From contig JBHIYN010000002.1 in assembly GCA_041984235.1 (NCBI GenBank), forward strand, positions 186,001 through 250,000: 64,000 bases of DNA. Reading direction: 5' to 3'. The position numbers were made by a program, and so were the translations under genes. The notes beneath the pieces are model-generated. The model was not told the origin of the DNA, ran no database searches, and worked only from the letters and a program-made list of their open reading frames with translations. Below are positions 34,428-44,200 of the stretch, in pieces. Source of the stretch: JBHIYN01 sp041984235 (GTDB lineage: Bacteria; Pseudomonadota; Gammaproteobacteria; Ga0077536). The first letter of the stretch is position 1. Every line of letters begins with the position of its first letter.

Positions 34428-35171
34428 TCAGGCGGCGCGCGCCTCGCGCAGCCAGGCTTCCAGCTCTTCCGCGCCGCCGATGTGCTGGCCGTTGACGTAG
34501 ACCTGCGGGAAGGTCGTGCGTCCGGTCACCGCGCGCAGGGTGCGGTCGGTGAAGTCACGGTTCAGCACCAGCTCCTCGAAGGGAATGTCGGCGTTGGTCA
34601 GCGCCTGCTTCGCGCGCACGCAGAACTCACAGCCCTTGCGCGTGAAGATGGCGGCGTCGGCCGGCTTGCTGGCACCCGGTGCGATGTAGTCGAGCATGGT
34701 GTCGGCGTCGGACACCGAGTAGGGGTCACCCGGCTCCTCGTTCTCGATGAACATCTTCTCGACCACGCCGTCGCGCACGAGCATGGAGTAACGCCACGAA
34801 CGGCGGCCGAAGCCGAGGTCTTCCTTGCCGACCAGCATGCCCATCTGGTCGGTGAATTCGCCGTTGCCGTCCGGCAGGAAGCGCAGGTTCCAGGCCTGCT
34901 GGTCTTCCTGCCACTCGCTCATGACGAACGCGTCGTTGACCGAGATACAGACGATCTCGTCCACCCCGTTGCGGCGGAACGCGTCGGCGAGCTGGTTATA
35001 GCGCGGGACGTGCGCCGAGGAGCAGGTCGGCGTGAAGGCGCCGGGCAGCGAGAAGACGACGACGGTCTTGCCGGCGAAGATGTCCTTGCTGTTGACGTCG
35101 ACCCAGCGGTGGCCGTCGCGGGTGCGGAAGGTAACCTCGGGTACGCGTTGTCCTTCTTTGTTCTCTAACAT
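34428..35171 (-). CDS. Peroxiredoxin-5/glutaredoxin hybrid (glutathione-dependent peroxidase)
   Basis: A 247-residue fusion. Residues 1-165 are a Prx5-type peroxiredoxin with the peroxidatic Cys50 in PGAFTPTCSSAH; residues about 172-247 are a glutaredoxin with Cys181-x2-Cys184 (GCEFC), TTFPQVYVNGQ and GG. The hybrid reduces hydroperoxides using glutathione, as shown for the Haemophilus influenzae homologue. The ATG has GGAG eight bases upstream. It lies 51 bases downstream of dps on the same strand, so the two probably form a peroxide-defence operon, and it ends at a strong terminator. Confidence 0.95.
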   Translation of the reverse strand: MLENKEGQRVPEVTFRTRDGHRWVDVNSKDIFAGKTVVVFSLPGAFTPTCSSAHVPRYNQLADAFRRNGVDEIVCISVNDAFVMSEWQEDQQAWNLRFLPDGNGEFTDQMGMLVGKEDLGFGRRSWRYSMLVRDGVVEKMFIENEEPGDPYSVSDADTMLDYIAPGASKPADAAIFTRKGCEFCVRAKQALTNADIPFEELVLNRDFTDRTLRAVTGRTTFPQVYVNGQHIGGAEELEAWLREARAA

Positions 35172-35222
35172 GGTCTGGTCTCCGTTGATTGCAGGGTTTG
35201 TCGTAGTGGGTGATGTGACCGC

Positions 35223-35696
35223 TCAGCGCGTCTCCAGCAGGCTGCGCAGCATCCAGGCGTTCTTCTCGTGGATGTGCATGCGCTGGGTGAGGAGATCGGC
35301 CGTCGGCTCGTCGTTGGCTTTCTCCACGGCCGGGAAGACCTGGCGCGCCGTGCGCACCACCGCTTCCTGACCCGCGACCAGCCGCTCGATCATGGCCCGT
35401 GCATCCGGCTCGTCATCCTCTTCGCCGATCGAACTCAGCGCCGCGTAGGCGCGGTAGGAGCCGGGAGCGGGATGGCCCAGCGCGCGGATGCGTTCGGCGA
35501 TCTCGTCCACCGCCTGGGCGAGCTCGGTGTAGTGCGTCTCGAACAGGGTGTGCAGGGTCGCGAACTGCGGACCGGTGACGTTCCAGTGGTAGTTGTGGGT
35601 CTTGAGGTACAGCGTGTAGCTGTCGGCCAGGAGGCGCGAGAGACCTTCGGCGATCGCCGCGCGGTCCTGGTCACTGATGCCGATGTCGATTTGCAT
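35223..35696 (-). CDS. dps: Dps family ferritin-like DNA-protection protein
   Basis: A 157-residue ferritin-like four-helix protein. The Dps ferroxidase signature is present: NYHWNVTGPQFATLHTLFETHY with the helix-1 His and the Asp/Glu of VDEIAERIRALG. Twelve subunits form a shell that oxidises iron with hydrogen peroxide and may coat DNA. A strong AAGGAGG precedes the ATG at 35696. The upstream 97 bases are AT-rich (unlike the window) and hold a candidate OxyR half-site, fitting peroxide induction with the downstream peroxiredoxin hybrid. Confidence 0.95.
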   Translation of the reverse strand: MQIDIGISDQDRAAIAEGLSRLLADSYTLYLKTHNYHWNVTGPQFATLHTLFETHYTELAQAVDEIAERIRALGHPAPGSYRAYAALSSIGEEDDEPDARAMIERLVAGQEAVVRTARQVFPAVEKANDEPTADLLTQRMHIHEKNAWMLRSLLETR

Positions 35697-35777
35697 GGGA
35701 GCCTCCTTGTTGGCTTCGATGGGGCTATTCTGGAGGCGCCCACGCTTTATTTATAATTGATTGTAATTAGATTTTCG

Positions 35778-35792
35778 ATAGATATTCGCTAT
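35778..35792 (-). promoter_or_regulatory. Candidate OxyR-type half-operator upstream of dps
   Basis: ATAG-N7-CTAT spans 35778-35792, matching one dimer site of the OxyR consensus (two such sites normally lie in tandem). The expected second pair is degenerate. It is 82 bases upstream of the dps start in an AT-rich segment. Assignment rests on the short motif and the gene context. Confidence 0.4.
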
Positions 35793-35793
35793 T

Positions 35794-38700
35794 TTAGCCG
35801 GGCGCCGCGGCATCGCCGTGACCTGCCGCCAGGCGCCGCCGGCAGGCCAGCACGGCGCCCAGCAGGGCCGGCATGAAGGTGGTCGTGACCAGGGTCGAGA
35901 ACAGGATCCCGAACAGCACGATCGCGCCCAGCCCGCGGTAGAGCTCGGTGCCGGCGCCGGGATTCAGGACCAGCGGCGAGAGCCCGAACACGGTCGTCAC
36001 CATCGACATCATGATCGGCCTCAGGCGCGACCGGGTCGCCTCCAGCACCGCCGCCATGACGCCGCTGCCCGCTTCGTCCAGGTTACGTACGGCACGCTCG
36101 ACCAGCAGGATGGGGTTGTTCACCACGGTGCCCACCAGGACCAGGAAGCCGAGCATGGTGATGACGTCGAACGACTGCCGGATCGGCGACAGGCCCACCG
36201 CCTCCAGCAACGGGCCACTCGCGTTCAGCAGCCACAGGCCGACGATGCCGCCGCTGATCCCGATCGGTACCGAGGTCATGATCAGCAGCGGGTAACCCCA
36301 GTGCCCGAAGATCGCCACCATCAGCAGGTAGGCGATGACGAGCGCGATGAGGAAGTTCCCGGCCAGTGCCTCGCGGGTCGCCTTCAGGCGATCGTTGGCG
36401 CCCGAGATCTCCATGCGGATGCCGTCTCCCGCAGCGCCGCCGCGCGCGAACGCATCGATGAGGCCGGTCTGCACCCGCTCGACGCCGACCTCCAGCGGCA
36501 CGTCCGGCGGCGGGATGATCGACAGCGTGATGGTGCGCCGGCCGTCGACGCGGCGAATCGTCTCGGTGTTGACCGTCTCCTCGACGCGCGCGATCGCGTC
36601 CAGCGGCACCACCCCGCCGCGCGCCGAGTAGAGCAGGACGTCACCGAGGTCCTGCGGGCCGGAAATGGCGCCACGGGTCGAGTAGATGAACATGTCGATC
36701 TTGTCGTCGTCGAGGAAGAACTCGTCGACGAAAGCGCCGTCCGAATAGGCCCAGATGGCGTAGCCCAGCTCGTCGGTGTCGATGCCGAGCTCGGCGGCGC
36801 GCTCCCAGTCCGGCCGGATCTCGAGCAGCGGCTGCCCCATCGCCAGGCTCGACGGTTGTGGCCGCACCTGCGGCTCGACGAAGATCTCGCGCGCCCTCGC
36901 GAAGGCGCGCTGGCCGGCCTCGAACAGCGGCGCCAGCGCGGGTCCGCTGATGTCGAGGTTGATGCTGCGCGAGCCACCGAGATTGCTGGCGAAGATCGAG
37001 CCACGCGAGACGAAGGAGATGACGCCGGGCACCTGGCGAAAGCGCGCCGTGACGGCATCGCGCAAATCCTCGATCTGGTCGCGCTCGGTCGCCTCGGGGA
37101 TCATCAGCACCATGCCGGCACGGGCGTAGCCGATGACGAAGTTCATCGGCGGCACCGCCAGCTCACCGGCACGCCAGGCCGCCGGATCGGCACCGACATA
37201 GGGCACCAGGTCGGCGTTCAGCTCGTTGATGATCTGGTCCATCACGCCGACGTTGTAGCCGGGTGGCGAGAACATGAAGGCGAACAGCTTCTGCTCCTCG
37301 CCCTCGGGCAGGTACTCGGCCTTGGGCGTGAGCGTGGCAATGATGAAGGCAGCGAGCCCCAGCACCGCGGCGATCAGCGCGAGCCGCCGCCAGGTGCCGC
37401 CGATGAGCCATCCGACCAGGGCCACCGTGGCCGCGGCGACACGCGCCCCCAGCGGGTCCGCGGCGTCGCGCGGCGCGGCGGTCGGTCCCAGCCAGCGACT
37501 GGTGGCCGCGGGCACGAGCGCGACCGCGACCAGCATCGACATCAGGATCGAGGCCGAGATCGCGACCGCGATGTCGGAGTACAGCTGGCCGGCCTCCTCG
37601 CGCACGAAGACCACCGGCAGGAACACCAGCACCGTGGTCAGGGTCGAGGCGAGCACCGCCGGCCACACCTCGCGTACGCCGTCTATGGCGGCCTCGCTGC
37701 GCCCCTTGCCGAGGCTGCGATGCCGGTAGATGTTCTCCAGCACCACGATCGAGTTGTCGAGCGTCATGCCGATGGCGAAGGCCACCCCGGCCAGCGAGAT
37801 GACGTTGATGGTGCGGCCCGCGAGCATGAGGCCGAGAAACGCGGCAATGGTGCACACCGGAATGCCGAGGGCGCCGATGATCGTGGCCGGCACCGAGCGC
37901 AGGAACACGAACAGCACGGCAACGGCGAGTACGGCACCGATCAGCAGGTTGCGGGCGACCACGCCGACGGCATCCTTGACGTACTGCACGTCCTCGCTGG
38001 TCAGGCGCACCTCGAGACCGCGCGGATTGAGCAGGCCGACGTTGATCTCGGCGACCCGCGCCATCACGCCGTCCATCACCTCGACCACGTTGGCGCCGAT
38101 CATGCGGCGCACGCCGAGGGTGATGTTGGGCTGGCCATTGGCATAGGACACGTTGCGCAGCTCGAAGCTGCCCATCGCGGCGTGGCCGACGTCGCGCAGC
38201 CGCACCGAGAACGCACCGCGCCGCGCGATGACGAGGTCCTCGATGTCGCGTACGCTGTCGAAGCGGCCGACGGTGCGCAGGATGTAACGTCGCTTGCCGG
38301 CATCCAGGTCACCACCGGAGACGTCGCGGTTGCGGCTGCGTATGGCATCGCGCAGCTCGCGCACGCTGATGCCGCGTTCGGCGAGCTTCACCGGGTCGAC
38401 GAAAATCTGCACCTGGCGCTCGCTGCCGCCCCACACCTCGACCTCGGACACGCCCGGCACGCGTTCCATCTGCGTCGCCACGTGGTCCTCGATGAAGTCG
38501 CGCATGCGGTGCACGTCGACCTCGCGCGGGTTGCCCGGCAGCGGCGTCACGCGGAAGAACATGAACGGGTTGTCGGAGTAGGAGCTGGTGACGATGCGTG
38601 GTTCGTCGACGTTCTCCGGGTAGCCGGGAACCTGCGCCAGGGCGTTGTTGACCCGGATCAGGATCTCGTTTAGGTCGGCGCCGTGCGCAAACTCGAGCTC

Positions 38701-38967
38701 GATGCGCGCCGTGCCGGTCTGGGCCTCGGAGATCATGCGCTCCAGGCCGACGATGCTGCGCAGGTAATCCTCCTGCTCGACGAGGATCTCCTTCTCGATG
38801 TCCTGCGGCGTGGCGCCGGGCCATTGCGTGCGGATGCTGACGACGCGCGCGTCGAGATCCGGGATCATCTGCTTCGGAACGCGCTCGATAGCGGTGAGGC
38901 CGAACAGGCACACGATGAGGATCGCGACCGTGAGCACGATCGGACGGCGCACGGCGAAGGCGAACAT
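35794..38967 (-). CDS. RND efflux permease (AcrB/MdtBC-like)
   Basis: A 1057-residue inner-membrane pump with the RND plan: helix 1, a large periplasmic loop, helices 2-7 including GVAFAIGMTLDNSIVVLENIYRH (motif A, proton-relay Asp region), a second loop and helices 8-12 near the C-terminus (GFLVLVGTVVNNPILLVERAVRN). It exports drugs, solvents or metals with the adaptor encoded 17 bases upstream and an outer-membrane channel not found in this window. Substrate class is uncertain; the sequence looks like the HAE1 (hydrophobe) side rather than the heavy-metal CusA type. Confidence 0.92.
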   Translation of the reverse strand: MFAFAVRRPIVLTVAILIVCLFGLTAIERVPKQMIPDLDARVVSIRTQWPGATPQDIEKEILVEQEDYLRSIVGLERMISEAQTGTARIELEFAHGADLNEILIRVNNALAQVPGYPENVDEPRIVTSSYSDNPFMFFRVTPLPGNPREVDVHRMRDFIEDHVATQMERVPGVSEVEVWGGSERQVQIFVDPVKLAERGISVRELRDAIRSRNRDVSGGDLDAGKRRYILRTVGRFDSVRDIEDLVIARRGAFSVRLRDVGHAAMGSFELRNVSYANGQPNITLGVRRMIGANVVEVMDGVMARVAEINVGLLNPRGLEVRLTSEDVQYVKDAVGVVARNLLIGAVLAVAVLFVFLRSVPATIIGALGIPVCTIAAFLGLMLAGRTINVISLAGVAFAIGMTLDNSIVVLENIYRHRSLGKGRSEAAIDGVREVWPAVLASTLTTVLVFLPVVFVREEAGQLYSDIAVAISASILMSMLVAVALVPAATSRWLGPTAAPRDAADPLGARVAAATVALVGWLIGGTWRRLALIAAVLGLAAFIIATLTPKAEYLPEGEEQKLFAFMFSPPGYNVGVMDQIINELNADLVPYVGADPAAWRAGELAVPPMNFVIGYARAGMVLMIPEATERDQIEDLRDAVTARFRQVPGVISFVSRGSIFASNLGGSRSINLDISGPALAPLFEAGQRAFARAREIFVEPQVRPQPSSLAMGQPLLEIRPDWERAAELGIDTDELGYAIWAYSDGAFVDEFFLDDDKIDMFIYSTRGAISGPQDLGDVLLYSARGGVVPLDAIARVEETVNTETIRRVDGRRTITLSIIPPPDVPLEVGVERVQTGLIDAFARGGAAGDGIRMEISGANDRLKATREALAGNFLIALVIAYLLMVAIFGHWGYPLLIMTSVPIGISGGIVGLWLLNASGPLLEAVGLSPIRQSFDVITMLGFLVLVGTVVNNPILLVERAVRNLDEAGSGVMAAVLEATRSRLRPIMMSMVTTVFGLSPLVLNPGAGTELYRGLGAIVLFGILFSTLVTTTFMPALLGAVLACRRRLAAGHGDAAAPG

Positions 38968-38984
38968 CGCGACGGCCCGTGTGC

Positions 38985-40073
38985 TCAGATGTCGCCGGCG
39001 CGTTCGGCGGCGACCGACACCGACTGCCCCGGCCGCAGGATCTCGTTGCCGCGCACGACCACGCGTTCGCCGGCGCTGATGTCACCCTCGACGACCTCGA
39101 CGTGCTCACGGTAGGCGCGCCCGGTCTGCACCGCGCGCGGAACCGCCTTGCTGACCCCGTCCTCCTCGACCACCACCCACACGCTGGCGCTGCCATCGGG
39201 CTTGCGCACGACCGCGTCGCGCGGCAGCAACAGGGCCGGCGGCGCGGCCGGGTCACCGATGCGCAGGGTCACGCGGGCGGACATGCCCGGCGCCAGCAAG
39301 CCACTGTCGTTGGGCAGCTCGATGCGCGCGCGGAAGGTGCGCGAGGCCGGGTCGCTGACCGCGATGCGCCGCGTGACCGCTGCCTCGAACACGCGCTCCG
39401 GCAGCGCATCGAAGCGGATGCTGGCCGGCGTCCCGGCGGCGACGTCGCCGAAGTAGAACTGCGGCACCGGCACCTCCAGGCGCAGCACCTCGACGTCGAC
39501 CAGCTCGGCCACGACCGAGCCGGTCTCGACCCACTCGCCGCGCTCGACCCGCTTGTGCTGCACCACCGCGGCGAACGGCGCGCGCACGTCGTGGCGGGTC
39601 AGCAGCTCCTCGGCGCGCTCGAGTTCGGCTGCCGCCTGGCGTACCAGTGCCGCCTCGATCTCGATCTGCGCGCGCGCACTCGCGACGCTGGTGTCCGCGA
39701 CGTGACGGCTGGCCTGCAATTCCTCGAGCTCGGTATGCCGGCGCTCGGCTTCGGCGTGCCGCGCGCGTGCCTCCGCGAGGCGGGCGTCGGCCGCCGCGAG
39801 CGCGATCCGGGCCAGCCGCCGGTCCAGCCGTACCACCACCGCGCCGGCGGCGACACGGTCGCCGTCGTCGACCAGGACCTCGGTGACCAGGCCATCGGTT
39901 TCGGGCGAGAGACGCGCAATGCGGCGCGCCAGCAGTGTACCGTTGAGCGCCACCTCTTCGGCAATCGACCCGGTGCGCGCGGTCTCCACGCCGACCGGCA
40001 CCGGGGTGTTCGCGAGCGCCGCGGGCGGTGCGGCCGCGATCAGCAGGGCGAGCACGATGCGCGGTGCGGACAT
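38985..40073 (-). CDS. RND efflux periplasmic adaptor (HlyD/AcrA family)
   Basis: A 362-residue adaptor: signal peptide (1-22, ending ALA), lipoyl halves with LSPETDGLVTEVLVDDGDRVAAG, a long alpha-hairpin (ARLAEARARHAEAERRHTEL), and beta-barrel and membrane-proximal domains (LPNDSGLLAPGMSARVTLR). It bridges the RND pump to an outer-membrane channel. Start taken at the ATG 40071-40073, where the signal begins; the frame is open 18 codons further. It precedes the pump gene by 17 bases: one operon. Confidence 0.92.
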   Translation of the reverse strand: MSAPRIVLALLIAAAPPAALANTPVPVGVETARTGSIAEEVALNGTLLARRIARLSPETDGLVTEVLVDDGDRVAAGAVVVRLDRRLARIALAAADARLAEARARHAEAERRHTELEELQASRHVADTSVASARAQIEIEAALVRQAAAELERAEELLTRHDVRAPFAAVVQHKRVERGEWVETGSVVAELVDVEVLRLEVPVPQFYFGDVAAGTPASIRFDALPERVFEAAVTRRIAVSDPASRTFRARIELPNDSGLLAPGMSARVTLRIGDPAAPPALLLPRDAVVRKPDGSASVWVVVEEDGVSKAVPRAVQTGRAYREHVEVVEGDISAGERVVVRGNEILRPGQSVSVAAERAGDI

Positions 40074-40212
40074 GCTGGAACGACTCCATCCGGCGCAGTA
40101 GCAAAGGCCCATTATGGGCAGCACCACGGGCGTGCGCCAAACCGCGTAGCCGCTGGCCGCCCGCGGCCCGATTGGTTAGACTCCCGCGCCGTCAACCAGG
40201 TACCGCTGCACC

Positions 40213-40872
40213 GTGGACAACGCCCTGCAACGCCTCGTCATTCCCGTTACCCCGTTTCAGCAGAACTGCTCCATCGTCTGGAACGCGGACGACCGGCGCG
40301 GCGCGATGATCGATCCGGGCGGCGACGTCGACACCCTGCTGGCCGCGGTGCAGGAACACGATCTCGTGATCGAGAAGATCCTGCTCACCCATGCCCATCT
40401 CGACCACGCCGGCGGCGCGCGGCCGATCGCGGACAGGCTCGGCATACCGATCGAAGGTCCGCAGCGTGAGGACGCCTTCTGGCTCGAAGCCATGCCCGGC
40501 CAGTGCCAGATGTTCGGCTTTCCGCCGGTCGAGGCCTTCGCGCCGGATCGCTGGCTGGAGCACGGCGACACGGTGAGCTTCGCCGGCATCAGCCTGGAGG
40601 TCCTGCACTGCCCCGGGCACACCCCCGGCCACGTGGTCTTCTACCACGCGTCCGGGCTCGCTTTCGTCGGCGACGTGCTGTTCATGGGCTCGGTCGGGCG
40701 CAGCGACTTTCCGCGCGGCGATCACGGCGAGCTGGTGCGCTCGATCCGCGAGCGCCTGTTTCCGCTCGGTGACGCGGTACGCTTCGTACCGGGTCACGGC
40801 CCGGAGTCGACATTCGGCGCCGAGCGCCGCAGCAACCCGTTCGTCGCCGACCACCTGTTCGCATCCGGCTGA
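40213..40872 (+). CDS. MBL-fold metallo-hydrolase (glyoxalase II-like)
   Basis: A 219-residue metallo-beta-lactamase-fold enzyme with THAHLDHAGG (H-x-H-x-D-H binuclear metal site), CPGHTPGHVVFY (third His), FVGDVLFMGSVGRSD (bridging Asp) and VPGHGPESTFG (last His). It belongs to the YcbL-like subgroup of glyoxalase II homologues that hydrolyse thioesters such as S-lactoylglutathione. GTG start at 40213. It is followed by a 329-base intergenic stretch that holds a candidate small RNA, a terminator and a hairpin element. Confidence 0.88.
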   Translation: MDNALQRLVIPVTPFQQNCSIVWNADDRRGAMIDPGGDVDTLLAAVQEHDLVIEKILLTHAHLDHAGGARPIADRLGIPIEGPQREDAFWLEAMPGQCQMFGFPPVEAFAPDRWLEHGDTVSFAGISLEVLHCPGHTPGHVVFYHASGLAFVGDVLFMGSVGRSDFPRGDHGELVRSIRERLFPLGDAVRFVPGHGPESTFGAERRSNPFVADHLFASG

Positions 40873-40912
40873 CGTGCATTGCTGCGCTGCACGTAGCAAT
40901 CCCCGGATGCGC

Positions 40913-40921
40913 TGCTATAGT
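40913..40921 (+). promoter_or_regulatory. Extended -10 element (TGCTATAGT) of candidate small-RNA promoter
   Basis: TGCTATAGT at 40913-40921 is a TG-N-TATAGT extended -10. No good -35 hexamer stands 16-18 bases upstream, as is common with extended -10 promoters. It lies 40 bases after the MBL-hydrolase stop. Confidence 0.45.
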
Positions 40922-40928
40922 TTCAGTC

Positions 40929-41091
40929 GAGGGGATTACTGACGCGAGCCTGGTCGGCGAGACCGCGCAAAGTTCCCCGCATGTGACGCGTCACGACAAC
41001 GAGAAGCGCACAACGCCTACTCAGGAGGACCTTGCTCAGCGAGGCCAAATCGCCGGCACGAACCCCGCCTTAGTGCGGGGTTTCTCTTTTT
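40929..41091 (+). ncRNA. Candidate small RNA between the MBL hydrolase and pyruvate carboxylase genes
   Basis: About 160 bases between an extended -10 element and a strong intrinsic terminator contain no plausible reading frame. Internal structure includes the self-complementary GTGACGCGTCAC (near 40984-40995) and a CAGGAGGACC stretch. I compared it by memory with 6S, SRP, tmRNA, RNase P and common riboswitches and recognise none. It could instead be a long 3' untranslated region of the MBL gene. Exact ends are estimates. Confidence 0.4.
41061..41091 (+). terminator. Strong rho-independent terminator
   Basis: AACCCCGC (41061-41068) pairs with GCGGGGTT (41075-41082) across a CTTAGT loop, followed by TTTCTCTTTTTT. 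It ends the candidate small RNA or the MBL-hydrolase transcript, immediately before the GGGGACATGCCAC inverted repeat. Confidence 0.9.
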
Positions 41092-41200
41092 GGGGACATG
41101 CCACTTTTCTAACTACTTGATTCCTTGTGCGACGCTACCCGTCTGCGCAGCACACCGGTTCATGAAGGAATCAAGTAGTTAGAAAAGTGGCATGTCCCCA
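41091..41200. repeat. Long inverted repeat (36-base perfect arms, 38-base loop), member B of the GGGGACATGCCAC hairpin family
   Basis: Bases 41091-41126 and 41165-41200 are perfect reverse complements; both ends read TGGGGACATGCCACTTTTC inward. The 38-base loop has no open frame. The right arm ends one base before the complement stop (TAA) of pyruvate carboxylase at 41202-41204, and the left arm begins at the T-run of the plus-strand terminator. The 13-base terminus GGGGACATGCCAC is identical to the 18.0 kb element, but the interiors differ. Confidence 0.85.
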
Positions 41201-41201
41201 T

Positions 41202-44200
41202 TTACTCGAACGTTGCCAGCAGGTCCTTGGCGTCGACCTGCTGCCCGGGCTCGACGGCGATACTGGCAACGGTGCCGTCACGCTCGGCGCGGATGCTGGT
41301 CTGCATCTTCATCGCCTCGATGATCATCAGCGCGTCGCCCTTGGTCACCTGCTCACCCTCGCGCACGTTGATCTGCGCAATCAGGCCGGGCATGGGCGCG
41401 CCCAGGTGGTTGGCGTTGCCGGGCTCGGCCTTGCGTTGCGGCGGCCGCGTCACGGCCAGCGTGCGGTCCTCGATTCGGATCTGGCGCGGCTGGCCGTTGA
41501 GCTCGAAGAACACCGTGCGCTGGCCGTCGTCGTGGTGCTCGCTGGTACCGAGGTAGCGCACGATGAGCGTACGCCCGGGGTCGATCTCGATATGCGTCTC
41601 CTGGCCGGACTCCATGCCGTAGAAGAACACCGTCGTCGGCAGCACGGTGAGATCGCCGTAGCGACGCCGCGCGCCCGCATACGATACGAACACGTCCGGA
41701 TACATGAGGTAGGAGGCGAGCTCCTGGTCGGAGATGTGGCGTTCGACCCGCCGTTCGGCCTCGGCGCGCTCGCGCGCCAGGTCCAGCGGTGGCAGTACCG
41801 ACCCCGGGCGTTCGCTCAGCGGTGTCTCGCCATGCAGGATCTTGCGCTGCAGGTCGGGCGGGAAGCCACCGTAAGGCTGACCCAGGTCACCGCGGAAGAA
41901 CGACACCACGGAGTCGGGAAAAGCGACGTCGACGTCGGGTGCCTCGACCTGCGCGCGATCGAGACCGCTGGTGACCATGGTCAGCGCCATGTCACCGACG
42001 ACCTTGGAGCTCGGCGTGACCTTGACGATGTCGCCGAACATGGCGTTGACGTCGGCATAGGCTTTGGCGACGTCCGGCCAGCGATCGCCGAGACCCAGCG
42101 AGCGCGCCTGCTCGCGCAGGTTGGTGTACTGCCCGCCCGGCATGCCGTGCACGTAGACCTCGGACGCCCCGCTGCGCTCCTCGGCCTCGAAGGCGAGGTA
42201 GTTGCGCCGCACTTCCTCCCAGTAGTTCGACAGCAGGCGAACGTGGTCGACGTCCAGCGCGGCTTCGCGCGGACCGTGGCGCAACGCCTCGACGATGGAG
42301 CCGAGGTTGGGCTGCGAGGTCAGCCCGCTCATGGCGTCCATCGCACCGTCGGCGGCGTCGGCACCGGCTTCGATCGCGGCCAGCACGCTGGCCGCAGCGA
42401 TGCCGCTGGTGTCGTGGGTATGGAAGTGGATCGGAATGCCGATCTCCTGCTTGAGCGCCGACACCAGCGTGCGCGCGGCCTGCGGGCGGCACAGCCCGGC
42501 CATGTCCTTGATGCCGAGTACGTGCGCGCCGGCGGCCTCCAGCTCGCGCGCCATCTTGAGGTAATACTTCAGATCGTACTTGGTGCAGTCGGGGTCGCTG
42601 AGATTGCCGGTATAGCAGATGGCCGCCTCGGCAATCTTGCCGGTAGCGACCACCGCGTCGATCGCCACGCGCATGTTCTCGACCCAGTTGAGCGAGTCGA
42701 AGATGCGAAACACGTCGATACCCGAGGACGCGGCCTGCTGGACGAAGTACTCGACCACGTTGTCGGGATAGTTCGTGTAGCCGACGCCATTGGACGCGCG
42801 TAGCAGCATCTGCAGCAGGATGTTGGGCATGCGTTCACGGATCGCACGCAGGCGACGCCACGGGCACTCGTGCAGGAAGCGCATGGCAACGTCGAACGTC
42901 GCGCCGCCCCAGCACTCGACCGAGAACAGGTCCGGCACCAGCCGCGCGTAGGCATCGGCAATCTCGACCATGTCGTGGCTGCGCATGCGCGTGGCCAGCA
43001 ACGACTGGTGCGCATCGCGGAAGGTGGTGTCGGTGATCAGTGCCTGCGGCTGGTCCAGCATCCACTGCGCGAAACCACGCGCGCCGAGCTCCTCCAAGCG
43101 GTCGCGGGTGCCGGGTTTGAGCGGCAGATCGCGGCAATCCGGCACACGCGGCTGCTTGAGCACTGCCGGCCGCGGTCGTTCCTCGACCGCCGGATTGCCG
43201 TTGACGGTGACGTCGGCGATGTAGCGCAGCAGGCGCGTCGCACGGTCGCGCCGGCGCGGGAAGATCAGCAGGTCGGGGGTGTCGTCGATGAAGGTCGTGG
43301 TGTAGTCGGCAGCGCGAAACTTGCCGTTCTGCAGCAGGCCTTCGAGGAAGCGCAGGTTGGTGTTGATGCCGCGGATGCGAAACTCGCGCAGCGCTCTGAG
43401 CATGCGGCTGGCGACTTCCTCCGAGGTGTTGCCCCAGGCAGTGACCTTGACCAGCAGGGAATCGTAGAAGCGCGTGATGCGCGCGCCGGAGTAGGCGGTA
43501 CCGGCATCGAGCCGGATGCCGAAGCCGGCCGGGCTGCGGTAGGTCATGATGGCGCCGTAGTCCGGGATGAAATTGTTCTCCGGGTCCTCGGTGGTGACGC
43601 GGCACTGGATGGCGTGTCCGCGCATGGCGATGTCGGCCTGCGCCGGAACGCCGCTTTCCGGGTCGCCAATGGCGTGCCCCTCGGCGATGCGAATCTGCGC
43701 CTTGACGATGTCGATGCCGGTAATCGCTTCGCTGACGGTGTGCTCGACCTGGATCCGGGGATTGACCTCGATGAAGTAGAACTCGCCCGAGTCCGCATCC
43801 TGCAGGAACTCGACGGTACCGGCGTTGCGATAGCCGGCGGCGCGGCACAGCGCGAGCGCGGAGGCGCAGATGGCCTCGCGCCGGGCGTCGTCGAGGTAGA
43901 GTGCGGGCGCGCGCTCGACCACTTTCTGGTTGCGCCGCTGCACGGTGCAGTCGCGCTCGAACAGGTGGACGAGGTTGCCGTGGCTGTCGCCCAGCACCTG
44001 GACCTCGACGTGGCGCGCATTGCGCACCAGCTTCTCCAGGTAGACCTCGTCGTTGCCGAAGGCCGTCGCCGCCTCGCGGCGCCCGGTCTCGACCAGCTCC
44101 AGCAGCATCGATTCGTCCTCGACCACGCGCATGCCGCGCCCGCCCCCGCCCCAGGAGGCCTTGAGCATCACCGGATAGCCGATCTCCGCGGCCAGCCGCG

